Both the position numbers and the translations under genes were made by a program. This document shows, in pieces, positions 52,238-61,663 of a DNA stretch of 64,000 nt (position 1 is the first letter of the stretch; each line of letters begins with the position of its first letter). Source of the DNA: Paenibacillus catalpae (GTDB taxonomy: Bacteria; Bacillota; Bacilli; Paenibacillales; Paenibacillaceae). The notes under the pieces were generated by a model. It was not told the DNA's origin and did no database searches. It was given only the letters and a program-made list of their open reading frames with translations. The DNA is taken from contig NZ_FOMT01000003.1 in NCBI RefSeq assembly GCF_900112695.1, positions 1 to 64,000 of the forward strand. The letters are read 5' to 3'.

Positions 52238-54838
52238 ATGGGTAAAAGGTATAAAGGCGCCAAAACGAGAGAAATTTCATTCCCTCTTGGCGGAATAGGC
52301 AGCGGCAGCATTGGGCTTGCAGGAAACGGGAGGCTGATTGATTGGGAGATTTTCAATCGGCCGAACAAGAAGAGCTTTAATGGATTTAGTCACTTTGCCA
52401 TTAAAGCGGAGCAACAGGGTCGTCTGCTGGATGCCCGGATATTAAACGGGGATTTGCAGGGACCTTATATAGGAGAACACATCCGCGGAGGACCATGGTA
52501 CAGCGGGTACGGCTTTGGACCGGAAAGCCAGACCATGGCCGGCATGCCGCATTTTGCGGAGACGGAGTTCCGGGGAGAATTCCCTCTGTCGGGAATGACG
52601 TTTGCTGACCCTTCCTTTCCGGGGCGGGTAGAGCTGCTCGCCTTTAATCCTTTTATCCCTCTCAATGACCAGGATTCGAGTATTCCAGCTGCTTTCTTCG
52701 AATGGGAGATCGAAAATAGCGGCGAGGAACCCGTCACCTATACGATTGGTCTGTCCGCGGGTAACCCGATGCCTACGGAGAAAGTCATCCATCGTTATAA
52801 GGAAACGGTGAGCGAGACCGGCTGCCAAGCTCATACGCTGTCCCTTTCCTCTTCGCAATACGACGCCGATCATCCGCAATATGGCGATATATGTATCGCT
52901 ACGGATGCGGCCGAAGTCAGTCATCAGGATTTCTGGTATCGAGGCGGATGGTGCGATGCGCTGGAGATGTACTGGCATGACTTTGCGAAGCCCGGTCCAC
53001 TGACGAATAGAACGTATGCCGTGGATATGCCGCCAAGCGAGAGGCATAAGGACACGGGCACTCTTGCGGCTCACGTGACCTTAAGTCCGGGTGAAAAGGG
53101 GAAGGTCAGGTTCACGATCAGCTGGAACTTCCCGAATATGGTTAATTTCTGGAATCCTCAAAGGACGGGGTCTAACAGCTGGAAGCATTACTATGCAACG
53201 CTATTCGACAATTCCGAAGCAAGTGGAGTATATGCGCTTAAGCACTGGGATCGCCTCTTTGCCGAAACCATAACCTTTAAAGACGCGTTATTCTCTTCAA
53301 CCGTACCCGAGGTCGTGAAGGAAGCCGTATCTGCCAATTTATCCGTGCTCAAGTCAGCGACCTGCTTGCGTTTGACGGATGGATCCTTCTATGGTTTTGA
53401 GGGGGTTACGGAAGACACCGGCTCCTGTGAAGGCTCTTGTACGCATGTGTGGAACTACGCCTATGCGCTGCCGTTTCTGTTTCCAAAGCTGGAGAGAAGC
53501 ATGCGCGACCTTGATTTTCGCTATAACAGCCGTTCGGATGGCCGTATGTCGTTTAGACTCATGCTGCCCGTCGGCCGGGAACAGCAGCATTACCATGCTT
53601 GCGCGGATGGTCAATTCGGGGGCGTTATTAAAGCGTACCGGGATTGGAAAATATCGGGCAATACAGAGTGGCTAATCTCAAACTGGCCTGCGATACGAAA
53701 ATCCATTGAATATGCTTGGGCCGATACCAACGTCGATCAATGGGACCCTTTAAGAAAAGGGGTTTTGGAGGGAAGGCAGCATCATACCCTCGACATGGAG
53801 CTGTATGGACCTAATTCCTGGTTGACCGGATTTTATTTAGCTGCCCTGAAGGCCGGTTCCGAGATGGCCGCTTTCTTAGGGGAATCAGAAACGGCCGAGG
53901 CTTACAAACAAATTTTCGATAAAGGAAAAGAATGGGCGGATCGGTATCTGTTTAACGGCTCCTATTATTCGCAGCTCATCGATTTGTCGGATCAAACGAT
54001 CCTTCCGCGTTACGGGGAGGATGCTGTACGAGGATACTGGAATGAAGAGCTGGCCGAGATCAAATATCAAATTGCGGACGGCTGCGTGATCGACCAGGTG
54101 CTCGCCCAGTGGCATGCCAATCTATGCGGGTTGGGAGAAATCTTCGATAAGGAACAGACGCGCACGGCGCTGCAATCGTTATACCGGCATAATTATAAGC
54201 CTAGCATGAGAAACGAGGCGAACACGTGGCGCTTATATTCCCTGAATGATGAAGCAGGTCTAGTCATTTGCACATGGCCGGAGGGAACCGTAAAGCCTTC
54301 GATCCCGCTTACCTATAATTCGGAGACGATGACAGGCTTCGAATATCAAGCGGCTTCGCACATGATTCAGGAAGGTCTTATCGAGGAAGGCCTATCGATT
54401 GTCCGGGCCATCCGCGATCGCTACGACGGAGAGAAACGCAACCCTTGGAACGAGATCGAATGCGGCAGTAACTATGCGCGGTCCATGGCGAGCTACTCCT
54501 TGCTCCATGCTTTTAGCGGTTTCGAGTTCGATATGGTCAAGGGAATGATCGGCTTTCAACCGGTTCAAACGGTGGATGAAGAGTTCAGAACCTTCTGGTC
54601 GCTCGATCAGGGCTGGGGCATCTTCGAGATGTCCGCAGGCAGCGTGAGCGTAAAGGTACTAGGCGGAGAGCTGGGTCTGAAAGAGCTCAAGCTTGCACCG
54701 GCCCTGCTGAATAAGATCAGTCGCATTCATGCCGGCGATGAAGAGATACGATTCGGGATTAATGAAGATACCGTCCATTTTCAGGACGAATTGATTTTGC
54801 ACGCGGATCAAGCGGTCGTTCTTACGTTATTCAACTAA
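52238..54838 (+). CDS. Glycoside hydrolase family 116-like protein (glucosylceramidase type)
   Basis: An 866-residue enzyme: an N-terminal beta-sandwich beginning REISFPLGGIGSGSIGLAGN (GBA2 N-terminal type) and a C-terminal (alpha/alpha)6 domain. The family signatures are CEGSCTHVWNYAYALPFLFP near residue 394 and HHTLDMELYGPNSWLTGFYL near residue 514, the latter holding the probable acid/base Asp. GH116 members cleave beta-glucosides, beta-xylosides or N-acetylglucosaminides. There is no signal peptide, so it likely acts on imported oligosaccharides. Convergent with the GH8 gene. Confidence 0.9.
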   Translation: MGKRYKGAKTREISFPLGGIGSGSIGLAGNGRLIDWEIFNRPNKKSFNGFSHFAIKAEQQGRLLDARILNGDLQGPYIGEHIRGGPWYSGYGFGPESQTMAGMPHFAETEFRGEFPLSGMTFADPSFPGRVELLAFNPFIPLNDQDSSIPAAFFEWEIENSGEEPVTYTIGLSAGNPMPTEKVIHRYKETVSETGCQAHTLSLSSSQYDADHPQYGDICIATDAAEVSHQDFWYRGGWCDALEMYWHDFAKPGPLTNRTYAVDMPPSERHKDTGTLAAHVTLSPGEKGKVRFTISWNFPNMVNFWNPQRTGSNSWKHYYATLFDNSEASGVYALKHWDRLFAETITFKDALFSSTVPEVVKEAVSANLSVLKSATCLRLTDGSFYGFEGVTEDTGSCEGSCTHVWNYAYALPFLFPKLERSMRDLDFRYNSRSDGRMSFRLMLPVGREQQHYHACADGQFGGVIKAYRDWKISGNTEWLISNWPAIRKSIEYAWADTNVDQWDPLRKGVLEGRQHHTLDMELYGPNSWLTGFYLAALKAGSEMAAFLGESETAEAYKQIFDKGKEWADRYLFNGSYYSQLIDLSDQTILPRYGEDAVRGYWNEELAEIKYQIADGCVIDQVLAQWHANLCGLGEIFDKEQTRTALQSLYRHNYKPSMRNEANTWRLYSLNDEAGLVICTWPEGTVKPSIPLTYNSETMTGFEYQAASHMIQEGLIEEGLSIVRAIRDRYDGEKRNPWNEIECGSNYARSMASYSLLHAFSGFEFDMVKGMIGFQPVQTVDEEFRTFWSLDQGWGIFEMSAGSVSVKVLGGELGLKELKLAPALLNKISRIHAGDEEIRFGINEDTVHFQDELILHADQAVVLTLFN

Positions 54839-54850
54839 TAAATTAGACAA

Positions 54851-54892
54851 AAAAGCCCTGATCATCAAGATTCCTTGATCGATCGGGGCTTT
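54851..54892. terminator. Bidirectional terminator between GH116 and GH8 genes
   Basis: AAAGCCC...CAAG pairs with CTTG...GGGGCTTT around a short loop, with A and T tracts on either side. Confidence 0.8.
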
Positions 54893-54950
54893 CGTGTTTA
54901 TCCTTTAATAGCAGTGCCAAGGCAGCTGCTATGTCTCTAGTTATCTAGTC

Positions 54951-54982
54951 GACAATCTGTCTAAATTGTAGCACAGATTGTC
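54951..54982. repeat. Inverted repeat 3' of the GH8 gene
   Basis: GACAATCTGT (54951-54960) and ACAGATTGTC (54973-54982) are perfect 10-nt arms around a 12-nt loop, 15 nt after the GH8 stop on the minus strand. There is no T tract; it may stabilise the mRNA 3' end. Confidence 0.6.
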
Positions 54983-54997
54983 ATTCTAGTTTAGAAG

Positions 54998-56146
54998 CTA
55001 TGAATAGATCCGGTAATTACCGCTTAACGCCAGCAGGCTGAAGAAGTAGAGGCAATTATCATAATAACGGCGTTCGCCGCTGCGGAGCGGTGTGTTCCAG
55101 AACAGATGAACAAAATGGGCAGCATCCGGTCCGTCCGCGGCAAGTGATGCCATGGCATTCGTGGCGAGCAGTCCAACAGGGTGGAGTGCCGGTTCCTCGA
55201 ACGGCGTGCCGTCAATCGTATAGCGGCGGTAATCGGCTACATCGATTGGACGGAAAAACCGCTGAATCCGATTTGATTGTTCAACCTGCCACAGATCCTT
55301 GCGGAACCAGGCCCAATCCAGTCCGATATTGGCTGCTGTCCGGTAAGCATCGCTGTAGAAATGCCGGAAGTCGCCATGCCTCTGAACGGCTGCCGGCGTA
55401 CCGTCATAGTTGGCATATTCCGGCGAGAGCCCGGTCTCAGGATGACAGGCAAGATGAAGATAGGCCCGGCTCGCTTCAGCGGCTTCTCTCCAGAACGGCC
55501 TGTCCGCTTCGTCGGCCCAAATGGCAAACAGGTCGTAGAAGTGGGGAAGATGGTAGGACGGGTCGCTGAACAGGGATTCCGGTACGAATTTAATCAGCTT
55601 GGTCGCCGGATCCCACATCGGGTCTCCGCCGCTCTCGTCTTCACCCTGGTGGATACATGCCCGTAAAATCCGCTTCGCCTGCTCCGAATAGTTGAACGGC
55701 TCCGGTCCGTCACCCCAACGGTTGGCTGCGAACAACAGCGCCATGGCAAAAAACTCTTCGCCATCCGGGGCAGGCCCTTGGGACAGGCGGGTTCCGTCAG
55801 GCTTGCAGTGCCAGGCGAAATAATCCTTATATCGCCCTTCGGAATGCTGCATATAGGTGACCGAGAAATTCCACAGCCGGTCGAAGATCTCCTTGTCATT
55901 CATCTGAACGGCCATCATCATGCCGTAGGACATGCCCTCCGACCGGACGTCCAGGTTGCCGGTATCAAGCAGATACCCCTTGTCGTCCCCCAACGGGTAA
56001 TAGATTCGAATCTCCGGATCGCCATTCAGCAGATCGGCCCATGCTTGCTCAAGCTTCGCTTGAACAGCGGAGTCGGTAAACCCAAGCTCCTTGAACAAAT
56101 TCCGGTATTCACCGGTATAATAAGCCCCTTTGTCAAAAGCTGTCAT
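54998..56146 (-). CDS. GH8 reducing-end xylose-releasing exo-oligoxylanase (Rex-like)
   Basis: A 382-residue (alpha/alpha)6 enzyme without a signal peptide. LLDTGNLDVRSEGMSYGMMM contains the GH8 general acid Glu, and APDGEEFFAMALLFAANRWG is close to Rex enzymes. Rex cleaves xylose from the reducing end of xylo-oligosaccharides in the cytoplasm. I chose ATG 56146 because MTAFDKGAYYTGEYRNLFKE aligns with the start of known Rex proteins; ATG 56185 would add 13 residues and also lacks a good ribosome site. Confidence 0.88.
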   Translation of the reverse strand: MTAFDKGAYYTGEYRNLFKELGFTDSAVQAKLEQAWADLLNGDPEIRIYYPLGDDKGYLLDTGNLDVRSEGMSYGMMMAVQMNDKEIFDRLWNFSVTYMQHSEGRYKDYFAWHCKPDGTRLSQGPAPDGEEFFAMALLFAANRWGDGPEPFNYSEQAKRILRACIHQGEDESGGDPMWDPATKLIKFVPESLFSDPSYHLPHFYDLFAIWADEADRPFWREAAEASRAYLHLACHPETGLSPEYANYDGTPAAVQRHGDFRHFYSDAYRTAANIGLDWAWFRKDLWQVEQSNRIQRFFRPIDVADYRRYTIDGTPFEEPALHPVGLLATNAMASLAADGPDAAHFVHLFWNTPLRSGERRYYDNCLYFFSLLALSGNYRIYS

Positions 56147-56210
56147 AAGTCTGTAAAACCCCCATTCCGCGGTGTATAGCCCCATCTTAGCACAGGCCGG
56201 ACCATACAGA

Positions 56211-56226
56211 TTAAAGCGTTTTCATT
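56211..56226 (-). promoter_or_regulatory. Candidate catabolite-responsive element upstream of GH8
   Basis: On the minus strand AATGAAAACGCTTTAA matches the CcpA cre consensus (TGNAANCGNNNNCA) at nearly all fixed positions. It lies 65 nt upstream of the preferred GH8 start, consistent with carbon catabolite repression. Confidence 0.5.
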
Positions 56227-56282
56227 AAAAAGCATAGAATGTCTGAAGAAGAAAGGATCATCAACCTCGATCGCTTGAAAAA

Positions 56283-56316
56283 TGACAAACTCGGCATCCG
56301 TTTTGGATGCCGAGCT
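56283..56316 (-). terminator. Terminator of the hxlAB operon
   Basis: On the minus strand GCTCGGCATCC pairs with GGATGCCGAG, followed by TTTGTC and a T run. It lies 18 nt after the hxlB stop. Confidence 0.75.
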
Positions 56317-56333
56317 TTCTCGCGTTCAAGCTG

Positions 56334-56891
56334 TTATTCCAGATTCGCGTGGTTATTGTACATCGCTGCACCTTGCAGTTGTTTGTTCTCCATCAGGTTC
56401 AGGACAATTGTATCCAGCAGAAGCAGGAGGCTTTGCTCGAACAAGGTGCCCATCGGCTGACTGGAGCTGCCGGATGCGCTGTCTTTTGTCGCAGCGGGGA
56501 TCGTTACAATCGTTGAAGCCAGCTTGCCTAAAGTCGATTCCGGTACAATCGAAATGGCCGCGACGGATGCGCCGATGCTCTGCGCTTTGGAGGCCATGGA
56601 GGTCAAGCTTTTGGTCTCGCCTGAACCCGAACCGATTAGAAGCAGATCGCCTTCCGCGATACCCGGTGTTACGGTCTCGCCCACGACATAGGCGCGGAAC
56701 CCCATATGCATGAGGCGCATCGCGAACGCGCGCATCATTAACCCCGAACGGCCAGCTCCGGCTACAAAAATCTTCTCCGCTTCCGTAATCCGCTTGGCTA
56801 ACGCCTCTATCTCGCGGGGCTTAACGGCTTGAAGCGTCCGCTCCAGCTCCTTAAGGATAGAAGATGCTGCGATCAGCGTACTCATCGGCAT
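56334..56891 (-). CDS. hxlB: 6-phospho-3-hexuloisomerase
   Basis: A 185-residue SIS-domain isomerase converting D-arabino-3-hexulose 6-phosphate to fructose 6-phosphate, the second step of the ribulose monophosphate pathway. The sugar-phosphate loop is IFVAGAGRSGLMMRAFAMRL near residue 45. Its ATG overlaps the hxlA stop (TAATG); ATG 56885 is an alternative start with better spacing to AAGGG. Confidence 0.93.
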   Translation of the reverse strand: MPMSTLIAASSILKELERTLQAVKPREIEALAKRITEAEKIFVAGAGRSGLMMRAFAMRLMHMGFRAYVVGETVTPGIAEGDLLLIGSGSGETKSLTSMASKAQSIGASVAAISIVPESTLGKLASTIVTIPAATKDSASGSSSQPMGTLFEQSLLLLLDTIVLNLMENKQLQGAAMYNNHANLE

Positions 56892-57523
56892 TACCCTTGC
56901 TTAATCAGCTGCTGCATTTGAGCAGCTACCGCCTGCTTGTCTCCTGCGCCGGTAATGCCGCCGCCAACGATCACGAGATCAGGCTGAGCGCTGATGACTT
57001 CCGGAAGGGTTTGCAGCTTGATGCCACCCGCGATCGCTGTTTTTGCGTGTTTGACGACACGCTTAATTGTAGCCAGATCCTCGAACGAGTTTTTGCCTGC
57101 TGCCTGATGGTCATATCCGGAGTGAACGCAGATGTAGTCGACGCCAAGGCTGTCAATTTCTTGCGCGCGGCCGGCGATGTCTTTGACATTAATCATATCG
57201 ACCATAATTTTTTTGTTTTGCTTGCGTGCTTCGTCTACGGCACCTTTAATAGTGGAATCGTCCGATACGCCAAGCACGGTAATGATGTCGGCGCCTGCTT
57301 CGGAGGCTTTCATTACTTCATAACCGCCGGCGTCCATAATTTTCAGATCGGCGAGTACTTGAAGCGAAGGGAATTCGTCCTTGATTTCTTTTACGGCGCG
57401 GAGTCCTTCGTTAATGACAACAGGAGTTCCAATCTCCACGATATCGATGTAAGGGGCAACCTGTTTTACAACTTCTTTTGCCTCCGGGATATTTACCAGG
57501 TCTAGTGCCAATTGCAGTTCCAT
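56891..57523 (-). CDS. hxlA: 3-hexulose-6-phosphate synthase
   Basis: A 210-residue enzyme of the orotidine-phosphate decarboxylase superfamily that condenses formaldehyde with ribulose 5-phosphate. Conserved features are MELQLALDLVN, VEIGTPVVINEG and the catalytic LADLKIMDAGGYE, where the Asp-x-Lys-x-x-Asp motif binds Mg2+ and substrate. GGAGAG precedes the ATG. With hxlB it detoxifies or assimilates formaldehyde. Confidence 0.95.
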   Translation of the reverse strand: MELQLALDLVNIPEAKEVVKQVAPYIDIVEIGTPVVINEGLRAVKEIKDEFPSLQVLADLKIMDAGGYEVMKASEAGADIITVLGVSDDSTIKGAVDEARKQNKKIMVDMINVKDIAGRAQEIDSLGVDYICVHSGYDHQAAGKNSFEDLATIKRVVKHAKTAIAGGIKLQTLPEVISAQPDLVIVGGGITGAGDKQAVAAQMQQLIKQG

Positions 57524-57655
57524 AGGTATGAATCTCTCCTTTAATTGTGGGTTGTTAAAGCAATGAGTTCATATTAGGCCGATACCGTAATTTAAGGAAG
57601 TACGCACTTTCAAGTAAGTCCGTTTCCTGCAGGATACCGTGAATTCTTAGAATTG

Positions 57656-57686
57656 CAAAAAAAAGCAGACTCCATGCGGAGTCTGC
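57656..57686 (-). terminator. Terminator between hxlR and hxlA
   Basis: On the minus strand GCAGACTCC pairs with GGAGTCTGC around GCAT, followed by at least eight T. It separates hxlR transcription from hxlAB, so hxlAB needs its own promoter in 57524-57655. Confidence 0.9.
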
Positions 57687-57711
57687 CGGTTTCTTCAGGC
57701 CTTATGGCCGC

Positions 57712-58107
57712 TTATTTCTCTGCTGCTTGGAGCGCCATTACATCTGTATGAGAGGTTCTGCCGAGCACCTCTTCGCCATAATGCTTGCCCCAGTTGTACA
57801 TCAGCTTCAGGATGGGAACTAGGCTTTCTCCATGCGGAGTCAGCTTATATTCTACCTTTGGGGGAACAACCGGATATACGGTCCGCTCGACAAGCTGATC
57901 CTCTTCCAGCTCGCGGAGCTGGTTGGTCAGAATCTTTTGCGTAATATGGGGAATGAGCCTCTGAAGCTCGCTGAATCTCTTCGTACCGTCGATGCCCAGA
58001 TGCCAGAGGATAATGAGCTTCCACTTGCCTCCGATTAACGCGAGCGTTAATTCTTTCTCGCAGTTAATCTGATCAATCTCAATTCGGGAACGAATATCTT
58101 TCGCCAA
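57712..58107 (-). CDS. hxlR: HxlR family transcriptional activator
   Basis: A 131-residue MarR-like winged-helix protein containing [20 protein letters not shown], nearly identical to B. subtilis HxlR around its formaldehyde-reactive cysteine (Cys16 here). HxlR activates hxlAB in response to formaldehyde. It starts with TTG 58107, with GGAGG about 9 nt upstream. It lies upstream of hxlAB in the same direction. Confidence 0.93.
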   Translation of the reverse strand: MAKDIRSRIEIDQINCEKELTLALIGGKWKLIILWHLGIDGTKRFSELQRLIPHITQKILTNQLRELEEDQLVERTVYPVVPPKVEYKLTPHGESLVPILKLMYNWGKHYGEEVLGRTSHTDVMALQAAEK

Positions 58108-58252
58108 AGCTTAAGCACCTCCACCTTGCAGTCATGTCACAATAGAGTACAGGATTATCGGTTTCATGTCTATGAAAGATGATGTCGAATTTTATCGGTT
58201 TGTGGTATTATCAAAATTATTGCCTATATTATGGTAAAAAGGTGGAGAATTG

Positions 58253-59722
58253 ATGGATTATACGGAGACCCTGCACCGAAGAAACAAACTTCTGGTAAAT
58301 ATTATTTGGGTGATGCTGCTCTTAGGCGTGGCCGTTGATTTTCTGACTGGCGCCGGAACGGATTCGATTATTGTTCTTGCGATCGTAGGTACATTAACCT
58401 GCGGCGCAACGACCACTCTAGTCTATAAACAGTGGCTTATCCGGTATATTATGTACTTCATTTCAACGATCGTGACCGTACTTACCTTGTTATTACTGTT
58501 AACCGGTCCGATTATTACGACTTATTTTCTTGTATATGTCAATTTGGCGATTATGACGCTTTACGGCAATTCCAAGGCCATCGGCTACTCCGGCCTAATG
58601 GGGGTTCTTCTTACGGTTTATTGCTACGTAAGTCCAGATAAAACCGAGATTTTCGGAAATAACGCCCCAACAACGATGTTTATGTATTTTGCCATGGTTG
58701 CTGTCCCGCTCTATGCGTCTACCAAATTCAGCGAGCGGCTGCAGCATAACATTATCGAGCAGGGTGAACAAGCCAAGCAGGAGAATAACAGATCGCTTGA
58801 ACTGGTCAGCCAGGTCTCTTCATCGGCAGCATTACTCAATACGTTCAGCACGACCTTGAAATCCAATATGACAACGGCCGGTTCGATTTCGAAGGAAGTT
58901 ACCTCAGCTTTCACAGAGATAACTTCGAGCATGGAGGCTCAAACCTCCGGCATGACGGACATGAGTGATTCAATCCGGCATATTGAAGCTTCCGTATCGT
59001 CGCTTGCGGGCCGCTCTGCCGAAATGAAGGAGTTATCGGCAAGCTCTGCCCTGCTGACGAAAACCGGAAGCGAAGGGACAGCAGCGCTTGAGCATGAGAT
59101 GAAACGGGTGAATGAAACGATCGATACCTCCGTACAGCTCATGAACGAATTAGGCGAGCAAAACGCCAGTATCAGCGAAATTGTGGCGACCATTAAGCAT
59201 ATCTCCACTCAGACTAATCTGCTGGCATTGAATGCGGCTATTGAGGCGGCACGTGCCGGCGAGCACGGCAAAGGCTTTGCAGTTGTATCTCATGAGATCC
59301 GCAAGCTGGCGGAGACGTCCCAGCAGTCGACGGAGCAGATCGAACAGATCCTGGAGAGCATCCGTACGAAGACGATCCGGGCAGCGGAGCAGGTGCTCGA
59401 GGGGCAGCAATCCGTTGTTGGCAGTACAGTTGCAGCCCGTAAGGTGGCTGATGTCATGCGGGCATTGTCGGATGATGCCAATAAGCTGGAGAGCCATTCG
59501 GGCGAGGTGGATTATTCGGCCGAGCAGCTACAGGAGCAGTATACGAGAATTACCGACCAGATTGTATCCATTGCCGGTTCAACGGAGCAGAATATGGCGG
59601 CCATCCAGGAGATGGCAGCCAGCATGACGACGCAGGACAGCCGGATGATCGAGATCGTCGAGAGCTTCCTGCAGCTGGACAAGCTGACCTCCGATCTGAA
59701 CAGGATGACGGAACGGAAATAA
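58253..59722 (+). CDS. Methyl-accepting chemotaxis-like membrane protein
   Basis: A 489-residue protein with about six N-terminal membrane helices in three pairs (residues 14-170) and no sizeable extracellular domain. A cytoplasmic MCP signalling hairpin follows, with the tip [20 protein letters not shown] near residue 322. It presumably signals to CheA or a related pathway in response to a membrane or energy signal. ATG 58253 follows AAGGTGGAG by 6 nt. Confidence 0.9.
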   Translation: MDYTETLHRRNKLLVNIIWVMLLLGVAVDFLTGAGTDSIIVLAIVGTLTCGATTTLVYKQWLIRYIMYFISTIVTVLTLLLLLTGPIITTYFLVYVNLAIMTLYGNSKAIGYSGLMGVLLTVYCYVSPDKTEIFGNNAPTTMFMYFAMVAVPLYASTKFSERLQHNIIEQGEQAKQENNRSLELVSQVSSSAALLNTFSTTLKSNMTTAGSISKEVTSAFTEITSSMEAQTSGMTDMSDSIRHIEASVSSLAGRSAEMKELSASSALLTKTGSEGTAALEHEMKRVNETIDTSVQLMNELGEQNASISEIVATIKHISTQTNLLALNAAIEAARAGEHGKGFAVVSHEIRKLAETSQQSTEQIEQILESIRTKTIRAAEQVLEGQQSVVGSTVAARKVADVMRALSDDANKLESHSGEVDYSAEQLQEQYTRITDQIVSIAGSTEQNMAAIQEMAASMTTQDSRMIEIVESFLQLDKLTSDLNRMTERK

Positions 59723-59896
59723 TAAGGAAGAGATGATGAAAGTGATTGAAATATTAATATAAATATCAAAATTATAGTATTTCTATTTTTCCCATAGTCG
59801 ATTATATTGAAAGTTGATTCAGGCCTTCCCCGTACTGTATAAGATTCGGAGAGGGCCTCATTTATTTAAGCCAATGAACAAGATGGAGATGATAAC

Positions 59897-60109
59897 ATGG
59901 CTGTTTTCATTTCGCTTATTTTCATTATTGCAGGAGTTCTGGGCTGGTTCTTCCCGTCTTTAAGCTGGCATTTGAAGCATGGCTGGGCCGTAGACGGCAA
60001 GTCCGAACCAAGTGACAATTATATATTTCTAAGCCGCTTTGGAGCGATACTTGTGCTGGGCTGGGGGCTTTATATTCTAATTACCGGGGACTTGGGCAAG
60101 CTCAGTTAG
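59897..60109 (+). CDS. 70-residue membrane protein, DUF6199-like
   Basis: Two membrane helices (about 3-20 and 46-63) flank a polar loop, PSLSWHLKHGWAVDGKSEPS. The PxxxW and SEPSDxY pattern is typical of the small DUF6199 family, whose role is unknown. It precedes the next gene by 20 nt and is probably co-transcribed. Confidence 0.7.
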   Translation: MAVFISLIFIIAGVLGWFFPSLSWHLKHGWAVDGKSEPSDNYIFLSRFGAILVLGWGLYILITGDLGKLS

Positions 60110-60129
60110 AAGAAGGGGAGAGGGATCAG

Positions 60130-60723
60130 ATGAGACGATTGCCAATGGAGCGGCCGACGGACCACTACGACGCCCGTTTGTTCAAGATTGATGAGCAGAT
60201 CTGCGCTTTGCTGGAAGAACGAAGAGAGATTTCTAATCATAACCCCGGGTATCCGCCTTTCAAGAGCATCGAGAGCTGGGCCGACCGTTATCATTTGTAC
60301 CCGGATTTATTGAAGTCCTTATTTGGCATGTTAATGAACGAAGAGGGTTATCTGCCGGCGGTTGAACCGACAGGCTTCCGCAAGCATCTGCCCGTACTCC
60401 GTTGCGTGGAGCAGGATAACCAGGTTTACACCTTAACCGGCATTAGACAATATGAGAACGCCAGTGTTGTCAATCTGAGTATCCATGGGGACTTCCGGGA
60501 TGAAGCCCAGCGTAATCATACTCATCTTGAATTGGAGCTTGATGAAGGCTATCGCAGCCATATTGATCAAGGAGCCAGCACGGGAGGCAATGCGGCGTAC
60601 GGCTTTGTTGTTTCCCCCGCTCTTCCGGACGATCTTAACGGCATAACCTTCGTGTTCAGAGAATACGAAAGGCCGTTAAAAAGAAAACCGACAGGCATGG
60701 AAATTGTTTTTCGGTTTGAATAA
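60130..60723 (+). CDS. Conserved protein with a chorismate-mutase-like N-terminal helix
   Basis: A 197-residue cytosolic protein. The start (DARLFKIDEQICALLEERRE) resembles the first helix of chorismate-mutase-type proteins, but the remainder, rich in beta-strand patterns (VYTLTGIRQYENASVVNLS; ITFVFREYERPLKRK), does not. The function is not recognised. AGAAGGGGAGAGGG precedes the ATG. Confidence 0.75.
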   Translation: MRRLPMERPTDHYDARLFKIDEQICALLEERREISNHNPGYPPFKSIESWADRYHLYPDLLKSLFGMLMNEEGYLPAVEPTGFRKHLPVLRCVEQDNQVYTLTGIRQYENASVVNLSIHGDFRDEAQRNHTHLELELDEGYRSHIDQGASTGGNAAYGFVVSPALPDDLNGITFVFREYERPLKRKPTGMEIVFRFE

Positions 60724-60725
60724 AA

Positions 60726-60765
60726 AAGGGCCTTCCCGAGTTTGGATCTCGGGAAGGCCCTTCTA
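60726..60765. terminator. Bidirectional terminator
   Basis: AAGGGCCTTCCCGAG pairs perfectly with CTCGGGAAGGCCCTT around a 7-nt loop, with A upstream and T downstream. It serves the gene at 60130 and the convergent fructokinase. Confidence 0.92.
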
Positions 60766-61647
60766 TTATTTCTGCTGCTCGAGTGCGTCGATTCCAAGGG
60801 CGACGGATCCGCATAGACCCGCGTTATCGCCGAGTCCCGGCGGCACGATGTACGAATCAATGCCTTCACGCAGCGCTTCATGGGAAGCGTACCCGTTCAG
60901 GTTCTTTTGAACCTCCGCACGGATAAGCGGGAATAATTGCTCCTGATGCATAACGCCGCCGCCGAGAATGACTTTCTTTGGCGACAGCAGCAGAACAGCG
61001 CTGGATATGGCTTGGCCAAGATAGAAAGCCTCCATCTCCCATGCCGGATGATCCTTCGTCAGCTCGTCACCTTTCACGCCCCAGCGTTGTCCAAGCGCTG
61101 GACCTGCTGCCATTCCTTCCAGGCAGTCGCCATGATAAGGGCAGCAGCCGGCAAATGTATCCTCCGGATGCCTGCGGGTGAGAACATGACCGCCTTCCGG
61201 ATGAAGCAGACCGTGGACAAGCTTGCCTTCCGTATAGACGCCAACGCCGATACCCGTGCCAACCGTGTAATAAAGGGCGCTGTTTAACCCTTTTGCAGCT
61301 CCCCATTTGGCCTCGCCAAATGCTGCAGCATTTACGTCGGTATCCCAGCCGTAAGGTACAGGAAGCTCGCGCTTCATTGTCCCGAGGAAATCGAATCCGG
61401 ACCAGCCTGGCTTAGGTGTTGTTGTAACAAAGCCATAGGCTGGGCTTGATGGATCAATATCGATTGGTCCAAAGGTGCCGATTCCGATGGCTTCAACCTG
61501 TTTATCGCGGAAGTAATTCAATACCTCGCGAAGAGTAGATTCGGGATGCTCGGTTGGCAGGCTGATACGCTCTTCTATCTCGCCATGTTCGTTGCCGATC
61601 CCGCATACAAACTTTGTTCCGCCTGCTTCAATTGCTCCAATACGCAA
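60766..61647 (-). CDS. ROK family fructokinase (GmuE/ScrK-like)
   Basis: A 293-residue sugar kinase: phosphate loop IGAIEAGGTKFVCGIG, catalytic Asp in GWDTDVNAAAFGE, and a zinc site in HPEGGHVLTRRH and CCPYHGDCLEG. It phosphorylates fructose (or a related hexose) in the cytoplasm. It follows manA by 16 nt in the same operon, linking mannose and fructose metabolism. Confidence 0.93.
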   Translation of the reverse strand: MRIGAIEAGGTKFVCGIGNEHGEIEERISLPTEHPESTLREVLNYFRDKQVEAIGIGTFGPIDIDPSSPAYGFVTTTPKPGWSGFDFLGTMKRELPVPYGWDTDVNAAAFGEAKWGAAKGLNSALYYTVGTGIGVGVYTEGKLVHGLLHPEGGHVLTRRHPEDTFAGCCPYHGDCLEGMAAGPALGQRWGVKGDELTKDHPAWEMEAFYLGQAISSAVLLLSPKKVILGGGVMHQEQLFPLIRAEVQKNLNGYASHEALREGIDSYIVPPGLGDNAGLCGSVALGIDALEQQK

Positions 61648-61663
61648 GTACGCCGCCTCCTAT

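Noticed and set aside
56239-56460. 73-codon plus-strand frame between GH8 and hxlB
   Set aside because: It runs through the hxlAB terminator and the antisense of hxlB with no family resemblance.
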